DNA of 64,000 nucleotides from NCBI GenBank assembly GCA_018335795.1, contig JAGXRP010000066.1:30317-94316 (forward strand), read 5' to 3'. This stretch comes from Desulfobulbaceae bacterium. Its GTDB lineage: Bacteria; Bacteroidota; Ignavibacteria; Kapaibacteriales; UBA2268. Numbering within the stretch: position 1 is the first letter of the stretch; each line of letters starts with the position of its first letter. The notes under the pieces are model-generated. The model had not been told where the DNA came from. It saw only the letters and a list, made by a program, of their open reading frames with translations, and ran no database searches. This document shows, one piece after another, positions 44,550 through 53,871 of the stretch. The translations under genes and the position numbers were made by a program.

Positions 44550-45475
44550 AAAATCTCGCTGTTTTTTGTTTGCATTAAAAGTATAAAAGCATCTTCAATT
44601 GTAGGTTGGATAAGTTCAAAAGAAACTAAACCAATATTTTGTTTTTTAATATACTCCTGAATTAAATCAATACCGGAATCATTTTTTTCTAAAACTAAAT
44701 GAAGTGATTCACCGAAAGGATAAACCAATGAATCATTGGAAAATCTTCTCAAAGCCTGCAATGTAAGATAATTATTGTAAGACTTAACTTTGTAAAGTAA
44801 ATTCTCATATTTTCCGATAATTTCGTTTGGTGAATTTGATTCCAAAATTCTACCATTTTGAAATAAGGCAATTCTATCACATAGAGCTGCTTCATCCATA
44901 TATGGAGTGGATACTATTGTTGTTATCCCGAAATTTATGAGTTTTTTAAGCATTTTCCAAAGGTCACGACGAGATACAGGGTCAACACCTGTCGTTGGCT
45001 CATCAAGCAATAACAATTCCGGCTTATGAATCAGAGAACATGAAAGAGCAAGTTTCTGTTTCATGCCGCCTGATAGTTTTCCTGCTTGTCTGTCCTTAAA
45101 TGGCTCTAAATGAGAATAAATATCTTCAATCAAATGATAATTTGTTCTTATATCACTATCGTAAATAGTTGCAAATAAAGTAAGATTCTCTTCGACAGTT
45201 AAATCCTGATAAAGAGAAAATTTACCGGGCATATATCCAATAACTTTTCTAATTGATTTGTAATCCTTCACATTATCAAATCCAAGAACCTTAATTTTAC
45301 CTGAATTTTGTTTGATTAATGATGCAATCATTCTAATCAGCGTAGTTTTACCACTGCCATCAGGACCAACCAAACCGAATATTTCGCCTTTTATTACACT
45401 AAGATTAATATTATCCACAGCACAAGTTGTGTTGTAAGTTTTTGTAATATTTTCAACTTCAACTACGGTATTCAT
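44546..45475 (-). CDS. ABC transporter ATPase with canonical signature
   Basis: A 309-aa nucleotide-binding protein. Walker A GPDGSGKTT, signature LSGGMKQKL, Walker B LLLLDEPTTGVDP. The usual H-loop His is replaced: the segment reads IVSTPYMDEAALC with P-Y where T-H-Y normally occurs, which may reduce hydrolysis at this site. The C-terminal ~90 residues form an accessory domain. It corresponds to the first half of YbhF, and together with the next gene would make one functional ATPase pair with one fully competent and one altered site. Confidence 0.85.
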   Translation of the reverse strand: MNTVVEVENITKTYNTTCAVDNINLSVIKGEIFGLVGPDGSGKTTLIRMIASLIKQNSGKIKVLGFDNVKDYKSIRKVIGYMPGKFSLYQDLTVEENLTLFATIYDSDIRTNYHLIEDIYSHLEPFKDRQAGKLSGGMKQKLALSCSLIHKPELLLLDEPTTGVDPVSRRDLWKMLKKLINFGITTIVSTPYMDEAALCDRIALFQNGRILESNSPNEIIGKYENLLYKVKSYNNYLTLQALRRFSNDSLVYPFGESLHLVLEKNDSGIDLIQEYIKKQNIGLVSFELIQPTIEDAFILLMQTKNSEIL

Positions 45476-45476
45476 A

Positions 45477-46385
45477 TTATTTACTCTGATTTCTGAAAAT
45501 TACTTCACCCGGCATACCAATTTTAATCTTCCCATCATTTTTGACTAAAACTTTGATTGGGTAAACTAAATTTACACGCTCATCTTTGGTCTGGATAATT
45601 TTGGGTGTAAACTCAGATTTATCGGATATGAAAGTAATTTGTCCTTTGTAAGTATAATAATCATCCTGATTTTTATCAATTCTGACCTCGACTTCCTGAC
45701 CAAGATTGATTTCACTCAACTGACTGCCTGAAACATATGCTTTTAGGTAAAGAACATCTAAATTTGCAATTTTGAATAATATTCTGCCCATAGTAGCTAG
45801 TTCTCCGGTAGCTGAGTAAGACCTAAGCAAAGTACCGTTGATAGGTGACTTAATAACTGACCTGCTCAGATTGTCTTCGATTTGGTTTATTTGTACTCTC
45901 AACGGTTCAATTTCGGATATAATTCCCTTATTTGTTTGAGAAAGTGTAGATGTTGTAGCGGTAATATTCTTTTCTATTATTGCAATTTGACTTAGAATAT
46001 CATCTAATTGTTTTTTTGGTGCCGCTGAATCGGATACTAAGGCTTCAAATCTTGACTTCTCTTTATCCATTGCTCTTTTCTGCTCTAACAGGACATTTAT
46101 TTGTGGCGAGATATCCCTTGTTTTACTTAATACTGCATTTATCTGAGCTTCCAATTGTAGTTTTCTCAAATATAATTGAGTAGTATCTAATTTGAGCAAT
46201 ACTTGATTTTCAGATATTGTAGCACCTTCAGTAGCATTGATTTCGATTATTTTTGCATTTAACTCTGATGACAAATTAATTTCATCTGCTTCAAAACTTC
46301 CATAAGCGTCAGTTTTATATGTATCGTTTTCACATGATACTGATATTAAAGCAATGAATAATATTAAAACTATTTTTTGTTTCAT
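45477..46385 (-). CDS. HlyD-family membrane fusion (adaptor) protein
   Basis: A 302-aa periplasmic adaptor of the YbhG type. The signal MKQKIVLILFIALISVSC has a C after SVS that fits a lipobox, so it is probably a lipoprotein. A lipoyl half (SSELNAKIIEINATEGATI), a coiled-coil hairpin (~70-170) and the second lipoyl half (VIKSPINGTLL) follow, then a beta-barrel domain. It bridges the ABC transporter with the TolC channel encoded just upstream; the start overlaps the TolC stop by four bases. Confidence 0.85.
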   Translation of the reverse strand: MKQKIVLILFIALISVSCENDTYKTDAYGSFEADEINLSSELNAKIIEINATEGATISENQVLLKLDTTQLYLRKLQLEAQINAVLSKTRDISPQINVLLEQKRAMDKEKSRFEALVSDSAAPKKQLDDILSQIAIIEKNITATTSTLSQTNKGIISEIEPLRVQINQIEDNLSRSVIKSPINGTLLRSYSATGELATMGRILFKIANLDVLYLKAYVSGSQLSEINLGQEVEVRIDKNQDDYYTYKGQITFISDKSEFTPKIIQTKDERVNLVYPIKVLVKNDGKIKIGMPGEVIFRNQSK

Positions 46386-47653
46386 TTCAAAACTCCTTGA
46401 TAATTTCCTGATTTAATTAGAATGTTACTTTTTGCATTTTCAAGCATAATTCTATGGATTTGCATATTGATTTCGTATTGCTGAAGTGAATTTAATTCAG
46501 ATAAATATTCATTAACAGTAGCAGTGCCACCGATTAATTGATTATATTTATCTTTTATGATTCTTTGCTGAAGCTCAAGAATAGTAATATCTTGCATCAA
46601 TAAAGATTCCGCCTTGTTCAACTCTGTCTTTTCGTTAGATAATTGTGTATTGATTTGTCGAATCAATTCCAGCTTGTCAGCCTCTAAATTCCTGTTCTGT
46701 AATTCTGCGATTTCGGCATTTCTTGCACCCGAAAACCAGGAAAATGGTTTCCAACTCATTTTGATTCCAACAATATAAAAGTCAGACCATTCCTGCTCAA
46801 ACATATTCAATTGATTTGGAATCCCATAACCAACCTTAGCAAACGCTTGAAACTTTGGCATAGTTTCAGTATGTTTCATTTCTGATTTTACCAAATTAAT
46901 TTCCTGAAGTTTCCCTAAAGCGTAAATCTCATTTCTGTTAATTTTCAGAGATTGCAATTGCGATTCATCTATATTATTGTGGATAAGTCCGGTAATATCA
47001 TCTATCTCACAATACGTATTCAAATTACCCATAATATTTCTCAAATCATATTGTAACGACTCAAGATTTTGCTTACGAGCTTGAATTTGAATCTCAATCG
47101 CATCAATGTCGCCTCTTACTAAAACACCATTCTCAACCAGTGACCTGATTTGCGATTTATTACTTTCCAGTGTGTTAATAGCTGTTGTTGTGCTGTTGAT
47201 TATTGCATCAATTTTTCTTGCAGCAAAATACATATTGGCTACTGCTTCAATCACATTTCTTAGTTTTGCTTTAGAATTTTCGGAATTTGTTAAAGCCGAA
47301 ATTTCAGATAATCTGGTATTTTTTGATATTGCTCCACCATCCCAGATTACCTGTGATACATTTAGACTGACATTATATTGGTCCTGCCTTAAAGTGGGTA
47401 GGGAAACGCCCGGAAATTTTAATGGAAGTTCAAAAATATCTGATTGATATGTAGCTTGTGCGTCTATATTGAATTGAGGATAATAATAGCTTATTAAATC
47501 CAAAACTTCCTTTTCGGAAATTTTAGAATAATTTTCCTCCATCAAAGAGTATTTCGAGCTCTTGACTGCTGACATTAGAAGCTCATCTAAGGAATAATCT
47601 TTCGAATATGAAAGACTACTACTAAGAATTAAGAATAAAATCAATTTTTTCAT
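46382..47653 (-). CDS. TolC-family outer-membrane channel (ABC efflux operon)
   Basis: A 423-aa outer-membrane efflux protein, first structural gene of the operon. The signal peptide ends near LSYSK. Two internal repeats (~25-205 and ~225-415) alternate coiled-coil helices with paired strands, as in TolC; NVSQVIWDGG marks a beta-strand and DKYNQLIGGTATVNEYL the conserved helix region near the end. An operator palindrome matching one at the tetR promoter lies 28-47 bases upstream of its ATG. Confidence 0.85.
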   Translation of the reverse strand: MKKLILFLILSSSLSYSKDYSLDELLMSAVKSSKYSLMEENYSKISEKEVLDLISYYYPQFNIDAQATYQSDIFELPLKFPGVSLPTLRQDQYNVSLNVSQVIWDGGAISKNTRLSEISALTNSENSKAKLRNVIEAVANMYFAARKIDAIINSTTTAINTLESNKSQIRSLVENGVLVRGDIDAIEIQIQARKQNLESLQYDLRNIMGNLNTYCEIDDITGLIHNNIDESQLQSLKINRNEIYALGKLQEINLVKSEMKHTETMPKFQAFAKVGYGIPNQLNMFEQEWSDFYIVGIKMSWKPFSWFSGARNAEIAELQNRNLEADKLELIRQINTQLSNEKTELNKAESLLMQDITILELQQRIIKDKYNQLIGGTATVNEYLSELNSLQQYEINMQIHRIMLENAKSNILIKSGNYQGVLK

Positions 47654-47680
47654 ATTTTCACCATATATTTTAATTGCACG

Positions 47681-47700
47681 ATTTAACTATTTGGTTAAAT
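47681..47700. promoter_or_regulatory. TetR operator upstream of the efflux operon
   Basis: ATTTAACTATTTGGTTAAAT is a 7-bp inverted repeat. Its core, TTAAC-CAAATAG-TTAA on the minus strand versus TTAAC-CATTTAG-TTAA at tetR, fits the shared palindrome TTAACYAWWTRGTTAA. It lies between tetR and the TolC gene. Confidence 0.75.
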
Positions 47701-47714
47701 GGTAAGAAAATTTT

Positions 47715-48320
47715 TTATATACTAATCCATTTTTTTATTACTTCAAATACAACGTTCTTACGCTCTATCAGTATTGTACGGTATTCATCATCATTAGTCT
47801 TAAACAAATGCTTTAACAGAGGCTTGCCGACAAATGGAAAAATGCACATTGATACTGTATTCAGGATTAGGTGCTTTGTATCAATATCACGTATTCTACC
47901 AGCCTGGATTTCAGCTTTTACATTCAAGTCAATTGCATTATAAATAATCTCAAATTTATCAAAAATCAATTCTTTTATCACATTTGGATTACGCGACAAT
48001 TCTCTAATGATAAAAAGTGGGATGTAAGGATTTTTATCAAGTAAATCTATGTAACTTGAAATGAAAAGCTGAATTTTATCCATAAATGATGTATCAGAGC
48101 TAAAAATCCCACTCATCTTTGGAACAAATTGCTTGAAAGTTATTTCAAAAATTTTCATAAAAAGCTTTTCTTTACTGCGAAAATAGTAGTGTAGGAGCGC
48201 CTTATTCATTCCGGCGGTATCAGCTATTTCCTGCATCCTCGTACCGTCAAAGCCTTTTTCAATAAAGACCTGTCGTGCGGCATTTAATATCTTTTCTTCA
48301 GTATTCTTATCGTCATTCAT
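47715..48320 (-). CDS. TetR-family repressor of the efflux operon
   Basis: A 201-aa regulator. The N-terminal helix-turn-helix (~10-55) reads ILNAARQVFIEKGFDGTRMQ then EIADTAGMNKALLHYYFRSKE, the TetR pattern with the Y-x-F-x-x-K-E close. The C-terminal ligand domain is variable. It is the promoter-proximal gene, 61 bases before the TolC gene. Palindromes of the same sequence lie over its own start site and upstream of TolC, so it probably represses itself and the operon until a ligand binds. Confidence 0.85.
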   Translation of the reverse strand: MNDDKNTEEKILNAARQVFIEKGFDGTRMQEIADTAGMNKALLHYYFRSKEKLFMKIFEITFKQFVPKMSGIFSSDTSFMDKIQLFISSYIDLLDKNPYIPLFIIRELSRNPNVIKELIFDKFEIIYNAIDLNVKAEIQAGRIRDIDTKHLILNTVSMCIFPFVGKPLLKHLFKTNDDEYRTILIERKNVVFEVIKKWISI

Positions 48321-48326
48321 AGTACA

Positions 48327-48342
48327 TTAACTAAATGGTTAA
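48327..48342. promoter_or_regulatory. TetR operator at the tetR promoter
   Basis: TTAACTAAATGGTTAA, palindromic, lies between the -7 element and the ATG of tetR, over the expected transcription start. It matches the operator at 47683-47698 except for the central base-pairs. Confidence 0.75.
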
Positions 48343-48353
48343 ACTCAATGGTT

Positions 48354-48385
48354 CAAAAGTAACAAAAAAAAATATACTATGCAAA
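48354..48385 (-). promoter_or_regulatory. Bacteroidota-type promoter of tetR
   Basis: On the minus strand, TTTG (complement of 48382-48385), 20 bases, then TACTTTTG (complement of 48354-48361). The operator lies 11 bases downstream. Confidence 0.6.
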
Positions 48386-48455
48386 TTTTTTTTTAAACGG
48401 AATTCCATGAATCGATTTTGGATACAACTAATCTAAAATTTAAATCTATAAAGTC

Positions 48456-48974
48456 TCAAATCACATCTAAAGGAACCATTTGTGTAGAATTTGTCCATGT
48501 ACTCCCATGGTCTGCCGTTAATAATATATACCAAAACCTAACCATACTATAACTTATACAGCATTTAAAAGTATCAAAACTTTTGAAGAAGTGTTGAATC
48601 AATCTATTACCAAAGTACAGCCGAGTAGAGATAAAATCCGGTGATAGTGTTTGGTCAAGCAATATTGACTCATAAAGAACGGAACTAAGTACTGTACAGA
48701 ATATTTTAAAAGAATTTCTGCAGTTCAGCAATTCTACATCAACCCTCACGGCATCAAGTCAGGTACTATCATGAGATTTGAAAACATAGCTCCATCCGCT
48801 ATTGCGAAGGTATATCGTGTAATTGTCAGCCTCACCGGCAAACAAGACTTCACAGCGAATTTTTGCATCTTGAGACGTGATTTGTCCTTTGTTTTCAACG
48901 AAAGAGTATCCGGCAAAAGCATAACAGTTGCTGAATAAAAGCGCAATACACAAAGAAAGCAGTAATCTTTTCAT
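48456..48974 (-). pseudogene. Broken DUF7948-like secreted protein gene
   Basis: ATG 48974 begins a signal peptide (MKRLLLSLCIALLFSNCYAF) and then FVENKGQITSQDAKIRCEVL ... NTIYLRNSGWSYVF-like sequence, the NKGQ opening of the DUF7948 domain found at the N-terminus of large T9SS cargo proteins. The frame stops at 48759 after ~70 residues. Another frame resumes RVDVELLNCRN, also expected in this domain, and continues to 48456 with a second break. Such proteins normally run past 600 aa, so this is a truncated, frameshifted remnant. Confidence 0.6.
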
Positions 48975-49281
48975 GATATAACTTCCAAATAATTCTGCCA
49001 AAGATATATAATGCGTTTCAATTTTCAGTTTATCAGTGATTTCAAACTACTTTTCCACCATTGAAACCTTCATTTATAGGAAATACAAAAATTCATTCAA
49101 ATTCAAAAAATTAAATATTCTTCATAAACGGAAATAAACATTGTTAGAGAGAGGGTGTATCAGCGTTTATATTGATAGTATTCATAAGTATTCTCAAGAA
49201 AGGACTTATGAATAGGGCTATTTCAGCCTCAATTTATTACACTTGTTGTTAAATACTCGAAACAATGCTCCCAGAGCTAAA
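48975..49281. other. Intergenic, nothing recognised
   Basis: Around 300 AT-rich bases between the broken DUF7948-like gene and the tRNA terminator. No ORF, repeat or promoter consensus is evident. Confidence 0.4.
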
Positions 49282-49315
49282 AAAAGCGAGATTAGTTAGT
49301 ACCAAACTCGCTTTT
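49282..49315 (-). terminator. Terminator of tRNA-Lys
   Basis: AAAAGCGAG (49282-49290) pairs with CTCGCTTTT (49307-49315); on the minus strand it is followed by a run of T residues. It lies five bases after the tRNA 3' end. Confidence 0.85.
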
Positions 49316-49320
49316 CGCCG

Positions 49321-49394
49321 TACTCCCTCCGGGGCTCGAACCCGGGACCTACTGATTAAGAGTCAGTTGCTCTAGCCAGCTGAGCTAAGGAAGC
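49321..49394 (-). tRNA. tRNA-Lys (anticodon CUU)
   Basis: The complement folds as a complete 74-base cloverleaf: acceptor GCTTCCT/AGGGAGT (with G-U pairs), D-stem GCTC/GAGC, anticodon stem ACTGA/TCAGT with loop CTCTTAA (anticodon CTT), variable AGGTC, T-stem CCGGG/CCCGG with TTCGAGC, discriminator A. The CCA end is not encoded. It decodes AAG and lies after the RND operon in the same direction, with its own terminator. Confidence 0.95.
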
Positions 49395-49432
49395 ATTCAA
49401 AAATACGGCTTTTTTTTGAAATAACATGAACT

Positions 49433-50755
49433 TTAATTGCCGGAAATCAAATTTCCGGTGATTTTAAGCAATGTCGTTTCGGATTGCTTCAACTGATATT
49501 TTGTTTCGGTTAGCCGTGTGCGAGCTATATTAAGTTTATTTTGCACTTCTCGAAATTCTAATGGTGTGATGATACCCAAATTTAGCCGGTCAGTTGCTAA
49601 TGCCATATTTTCTTCTGCTACTGCAATATTTTCGAGTTCAAAATCAAGCTTCATTTTCAAGGCATTATATGTGTTTTGAACTTTTCTGAGTTCCGAGAAA
49701 ACGGATTGTGCTGTCTGACGATACAGTATATCGCTCATCTCTATACGAATTTGGGCATTTTCGGACTCTCTGCTGCTGTTTAAGCCATCAAATATGTTTA
49801 GCGATAGGTTCAAGCCATAATTAAGCCCATATGAGGTATTTTCGCTCAAAAAACCCGATTGTGATTTTGCACGTGCCCAATTATATGCACCAAAGGCATT
49901 TACTCGTGGCAAAAAATTTGAATTCGAAATACTTGATTCCAAATCTGCGAGCTTTTGATTTTGTTTAGCTAATAATAATTGTGTATTTTGATTTTCAATA
50001 ATATTATTAGGGGTTTCGGCTATATTAGGTAGTAATTCAATTTCGGATTCGACATCGAAATCATCGTAGTCACCGATTCCAATCATTCGTTTAAGCTCGA
50101 TTTTTGCGTTTTGATATTCGATAGTAGCATCAATCGAATCGGCAATGTCACTATTCAAATCCGTTTTCGCTTGTAGGACATCAAATTTTGATAATTTGCC
50201 TAATGTTTCACGCAATTCGGTTAGAGACATTCTTTCGCGGGAAATCTCCAAACTTTCTTCAATATTAATTAATTCGGCTTTAATTCTGACAATTAAAAAA
50301 TATTGATTTATAATATCTGTAGCGCTTAATTCAAGCATATTTTTATATTCAAGTTCTCCAATTCTCTGCATTTCTGCTAATTGCTCTTTTCGCAAGAACA
50401 TACGTGTGCCGTCGAATATCGTCCAATTTAGGGCAATTCCAGCATCCAATTGGTCAGAAACTGCTCCGGTACGGTTTACTTCTCGTCCATCTAAGTAGAG
50501 TTGATTGACATTCAAAACTGATTTGCGGAGACCTGCATTTGCATCAAGTGATGGCAGAAATCCTGCAGTGCCGATTGAATTATTATTTTGGTCAATTTCT
50601 GATTGTTTCGACGCAAAAAGTACGGCATGATTATTCGCAAAAGCAAGTTTCAGAGCATCTTCCAATGTCAATAAACCTTGTGCAAGAACTTGCCCGTTCA
50701 TTATAATCAAGCTGAAAGCTACTAACGAAATATTTTTGAATAATTTTATCATCAT
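49433..50755 (-). CDS. TolC-family outer-membrane channel (RND operon)
   Basis: A 440-aa outer-membrane efflux protein, third gene of the MFP-RND-TolC operon. The signal peptide ends near QVLAQG. The two TolC repeats lie at ~25-235 and ~245-435; the pattern LDANAGLRKS, GIALNWTIFDG and GLNLSLNIFDG marks membrane strands, and LGIITPLEFREVQNKL the conserved helix region of the second repeat. It starts 13 bases after the RND stop. It is a different lineage from the TolC gene of the ABC operon upstream. Confidence 0.88.
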   Translation of the reverse strand: MMIKLFKNISLVAFSLIIMNGQVLAQGLLTLEDALKLAFANNHAVLFASKQSEIDQNNNSIGTAGFLPSLDANAGLRKSVLNVNQLYLDGREVNRTGAVSDQLDAGIALNWTIFDGTRMFLRKEQLAEMQRIGELEYKNMLELSATDIINQYFLIVRIKAELINIEESLEISRERMSLTELRETLGKLSKFDVLQAKTDLNSDIADSIDATIEYQNAKIELKRMIGIGDYDDFDVESEIELLPNIAETPNNIIENQNTQLLLAKQNQKLADLESSISNSNFLPRVNAFGAYNWARAKSQSGFLSENTSYGLNYGLNLSLNIFDGLNSSRESENAQIRIEMSDILYRQTAQSVFSELRKVQNTYNALKMKLDFELENIAVAEENMALATDRLNLGIITPLEFREVQNKLNIARTRLTETKYQLKQSETTLLKITGNLISGN

Positions 50756-50768
50756 TTCATTTTCAAAA

Positions 50769-53700
50769 TTAGTTTATAGTTTCGGTAACTAAATTTTCAG
50801 CTTCTTTTAGCTCGTCTGTCATAACGGCTTCTTTGCCTGAGAAATACGAATAGATTGCAGGAATAACATACAAAGTCAGCAATGTTGCTAAAACCAATCC
50901 ACCGATTACCGCAATACCCATAGAGCGTCGGCTTTCTGAGCCTGCTCCGATGGCAAGAGCTATTGGTAAAATACCAAGTATAGTTGACAAAGATGTCATC
51001 AAAATAGGCCTGAATCTCAAATATGCAGATAGTTTTGCAGCTTCAAATGGAGTACTACCTTTTGCTTTAATTTGATTTGCAAATTCGACAATTAAAATAC
51101 CATTTTTTGTTACTAATCCAATTAGCATAATTTGCCCAATTTGACTAAAAATATTAATTGTTTGCCCGAAATACCATAATGAGAATATCGCTCCTCCGAT
51201 TGCGAGTGGCACGGTGAACATAATTATAAATGGGTCGCGGAAACTCTCAAATTGTGCGGATAAAACTAAATATATTAAAATCAATGCAAGCGCAAAAATG
51301 AAAACCAAACTCGATGCACTTTCCTGATAATCTTTTGATGGTCCATCTAATGATGTGTACATTGTTTCATCCAAAATACTTCCGGAAATTCTTTCCATCA
51401 CACTAATTCCGTCCGCAATTGTTTTGTCGGGAGCTAATGATGCTGATATTGTTGCCGATGCAAACCTGTCAAATCTGAAAAGTTGCGGGGGGGAGCTGGT
51501 TTCGGAAACTGTAACAACATTATCGAGTTGTATCAACTCACCACGATTATTTCTGACATAAATAGATTTCAAATCAAGTGGTTGATTTCTATTTTGGCGC
51601 TCTAATTGCCCGATTACCTGATATTGCTTACCATCCATTACGAAGAAGTCAAACCTTGCTCCGCTGAGTGTAAGTTGCAATGTTTGCGCTATGTCTGCAA
51701 TAGATAGCCCCAAATCACGAGCTTTCATACGATTGATATCAACTTGCAATTCCGGTTTATTGAATTTCAAATTTACGTCTGCTTGTGCAAAAGTAGCGTC
51801 ATTCATAACACTATCCATAAATATCGGAATTATGGATTGTAATTTCTCTAAATTTGGTGCTTGTAACACATATTGTACAGGCAATCCACCTCTGGAAGAA
51901 CCAATTGATTGTTCTTCTATAACAAAGCTCCTTGCATCGGGTAGTTGAGGTAATATTTTTTGAATATTTTGAGCAACTTGTTTTTGCGAAGCTTCTCGTT
52001 CGTCAGGTTCAGACAACATTACTCGTACAAATCCACTATTTACAGAACTTGATGCACCAAATCCCGGCGAAGTAATCGAAATTAAAGTTCTCTTTTCAGG
52101 GATATTTTGTTCTAACAAATCAACTAAATCATTCATGTATAGCTCCATGAAATCATAACTTGTGCCTTCGGGTGCTGTAGAAAGGACCCGTAGCGAACTG
52201 CGGTCTTCAACAGGTGCTAATTCACTCGGAAGCTGACTGCCAAAAAAATAAATCATTCCCATTGCAACAAAAATAATCGGAAATGAAAGCCAACGTCGCT
52301 CCATGAACCAATCGAGTGAGTTCGCATAGTTCTTTGTCATCGAAACGAAGAATGGTTCAGTCGCTTCGTAAAATTTATTGTGTTTAGTTCTCTTTTTCAA
52401 AATTTTCGTTGCAAGCATCGGAGTCAAAGTCAATGCAACGAACGATGAAATTATGACAGCACCGGCTATGACAATCCCAAATTCCCTGAATAATCGCCCT
52501 GTTAGCCCTTCAAGGAATAAAATAGGCATAAATACCGATGCAAGGGCTACAGTTGTTGCTATTACTGCAAAGAAAATTTCTGCAGTTCCTTTCACTCCAG
52601 CTTCTTTTGGTGACATCCCGAGTTCGATTTTTTTGTAAATGTTTTCAAGAACAACTATGGCATCGTCCACAACTAATCCGATTGCAAGTACAATCCCGAG
52701 AAGTGTAAGTACATTTATAGAGAAATTAAACAAATACATTATGAAAAATGAACCAATCAGAGAAATCGGAATTACCAATACCGGAATTATTGTCGTTCGC
52801 CAATCCCGCAGAAAGAAAAATATTATGAAAATTACTAATCCAAATGCAATGAAAACAGTTTGCACAACTTCGTCAATTGATTGTCTGATAAAAGTTGTTT
52901 GGTCGAATCCAATGCCGATTTCGATATCAGCAGGCAAATCTTTCTTGATTAGTTCTATTCGGCGGTAAAATTCATCTACTATTTCGATATAATTGGCTCC
53001 GGGCTGAGGAATCAGAACTACCCCCACCATTGGAATCCTATCACGCTTTAGTAATGTTCGCTCGTTTTCGGGGAATAATTCTGCTCTACCGACATCTTTG
53101 AGTCTGACAATTCCGTTTCCGTCTTGCTTTATTATTAAATCATTAAATTCGGTGACATTTGTTAATCTGCCTAATGTCCTGACAGTTAGTTCAGTATTCT
53201 GACCTTCAATTCTACCTGTCGGCAATTCAACATTGTTTCGGTTTAATGCGTCGCGAACATCTAAAGGTGTCATTTCAAATGCAGCTAATTTATATTGGTC
53301 TAACCACAACCTCATTGAATATCGCTTTTGCCCCCAAATTCTTATTTCGCTCACACCGTCAATCGTTTGCAATCGTTCTTTGAATACATTTTCAGCAATA
53401 GCGGATAAAACAAGCAATGAACGCGTTTCACTTTTTATATTCAAAAAGGCTATCGGGCTTGCATCTGCATCAGCCTTGCTAACTGTAGGTGGGTCTGTGT
53501 CCGGCGGCAAATTACGCTCTGCCCGAGACACTCTGTCCCGAACGTCATTTGCAGCAGCTTCCAAATCTACATCAATATTGAATTCAACTGTTATTGTGCT
53601 TCTGCCGTCGCGGCTGACTGATTTGAGCGACCTGATTCCTGCTATGCCGTTGATTGATTCTTCTAATGGTTCAGTTATTTGTGTCTCCATTACATCGGCA

Positions 53701-53864
53701 TTTGCACCTGTGTAATTTGTGGAAACTGTTATGATAGGAGGGTCAACACTTGGATATTCACGCACACCCAGAAAAGTATAACCGATTGCTCCAAACAAAA
53801 CGATAACAATTGACATTACTGTCGCTAAAACGGGTCTTTTTATGCTTATTTGGGATAAACTCAT
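50769..53864 (-). CDS. RND-family multidrug efflux pump (HAE1 / AcrB type)
   Basis: A 1,031-aa inner-membrane proton antiporter. TM1 (~10-30) is followed by the first porter loop, TM2-6 (~335-500), TM7 (~520) and a second loop to ~850, then TM8-12 and a short cytoplasmic tail. TM4 carries the proton-relay pair in GLVVDDAIVVLENIYKKIEL. N-terminal ISIKRPVLATVMSI and the loop motif FDQTTFIRQSIDEVV are typical of the hydrophobe/amphiphile family (HAE1). Full-length and intact. It takes substrates from the periplasm and passes them through the adaptor to the TolC channel. Confidence 0.92.
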   Translation of the reverse strand: MSLSQISIKRPVLATVMSIVIVLFGAIGYTFLGVREYPSVDPPIITVSTNYTGANADVMETQITEPLEESINGIAGIRSLKSVSRDGRSTITVEFNIDVDLEAAANDVRDRVSRAERNLPPDTDPPTVSKADADASPIAFLNIKSETRSLLVLSAIAENVFKERLQTIDGVSEIRIWGQKRYSMRLWLDQYKLAAFEMTPLDVRDALNRNNVELPTGRIEGQNTELTVRTLGRLTNVTEFNDLIIKQDGNGIVRLKDVGRAELFPENERTLLKRDRIPMVGVVLIPQPGANYIEIVDEFYRRIELIKKDLPADIEIGIGFDQTTFIRQSIDEVVQTVFIAFGLVIFIIFFFLRDWRTTIIPVLVIPISLIGSFFIMYLFNFSINVLTLLGIVLAIGLVVDDAIVVLENIYKKIELGMSPKEAGVKGTAEIFFAVIATTVALASVFMPILFLEGLTGRLFREFGIVIAGAVIISSFVALTLTPMLATKILKKRTKHNKFYEATEPFFVSMTKNYANSLDWFMERRWLSFPIIFVAMGMIYFFGSQLPSELAPVEDRSSLRVLSTAPEGTSYDFMELYMNDLVDLLEQNIPEKRTLISITSPGFGASSSVNSGFVRVMLSEPDEREASQKQVAQNIQKILPQLPDARSFVIEEQSIGSSRGGLPVQYVLQAPNLEKLQSIIPIFMDSVMNDATFAQADVNLKFNKPELQVDINRMKARDLGLSIADIAQTLQLTLSGARFDFFVMDGKQYQVIGQLERQNRNQPLDLKSIYVRNNRGELIQLDNVVTVSETSSPPQLFRFDRFASATISASLAPDKTIADGISVMERISGSILDETMYTSLDGPSKDYQESASSLVFIFALALILIYLVLSAQFESFRDPFIIMFTVPLAIGGAIFSLWYFGQTINIFSQIGQIMLIGLVTKNGILIVEFANQIKAKGSTPFEAAKLSAYLRFRPILMTSLSTILGILPIALAIGAGSESRRSMGIAVIGGLVLATLLTLYVIPAIYSYFSGKEAVMTDELKEAENLVTETIN

Positions 53865-53871
53865 ATTTTTA

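Noticed and set aside
53233..53715. 160-aa ORF opposite the RND pump gene
   Set aside because: Shadow of the conserved porter domain of the pump on the other strand; no independent signals.
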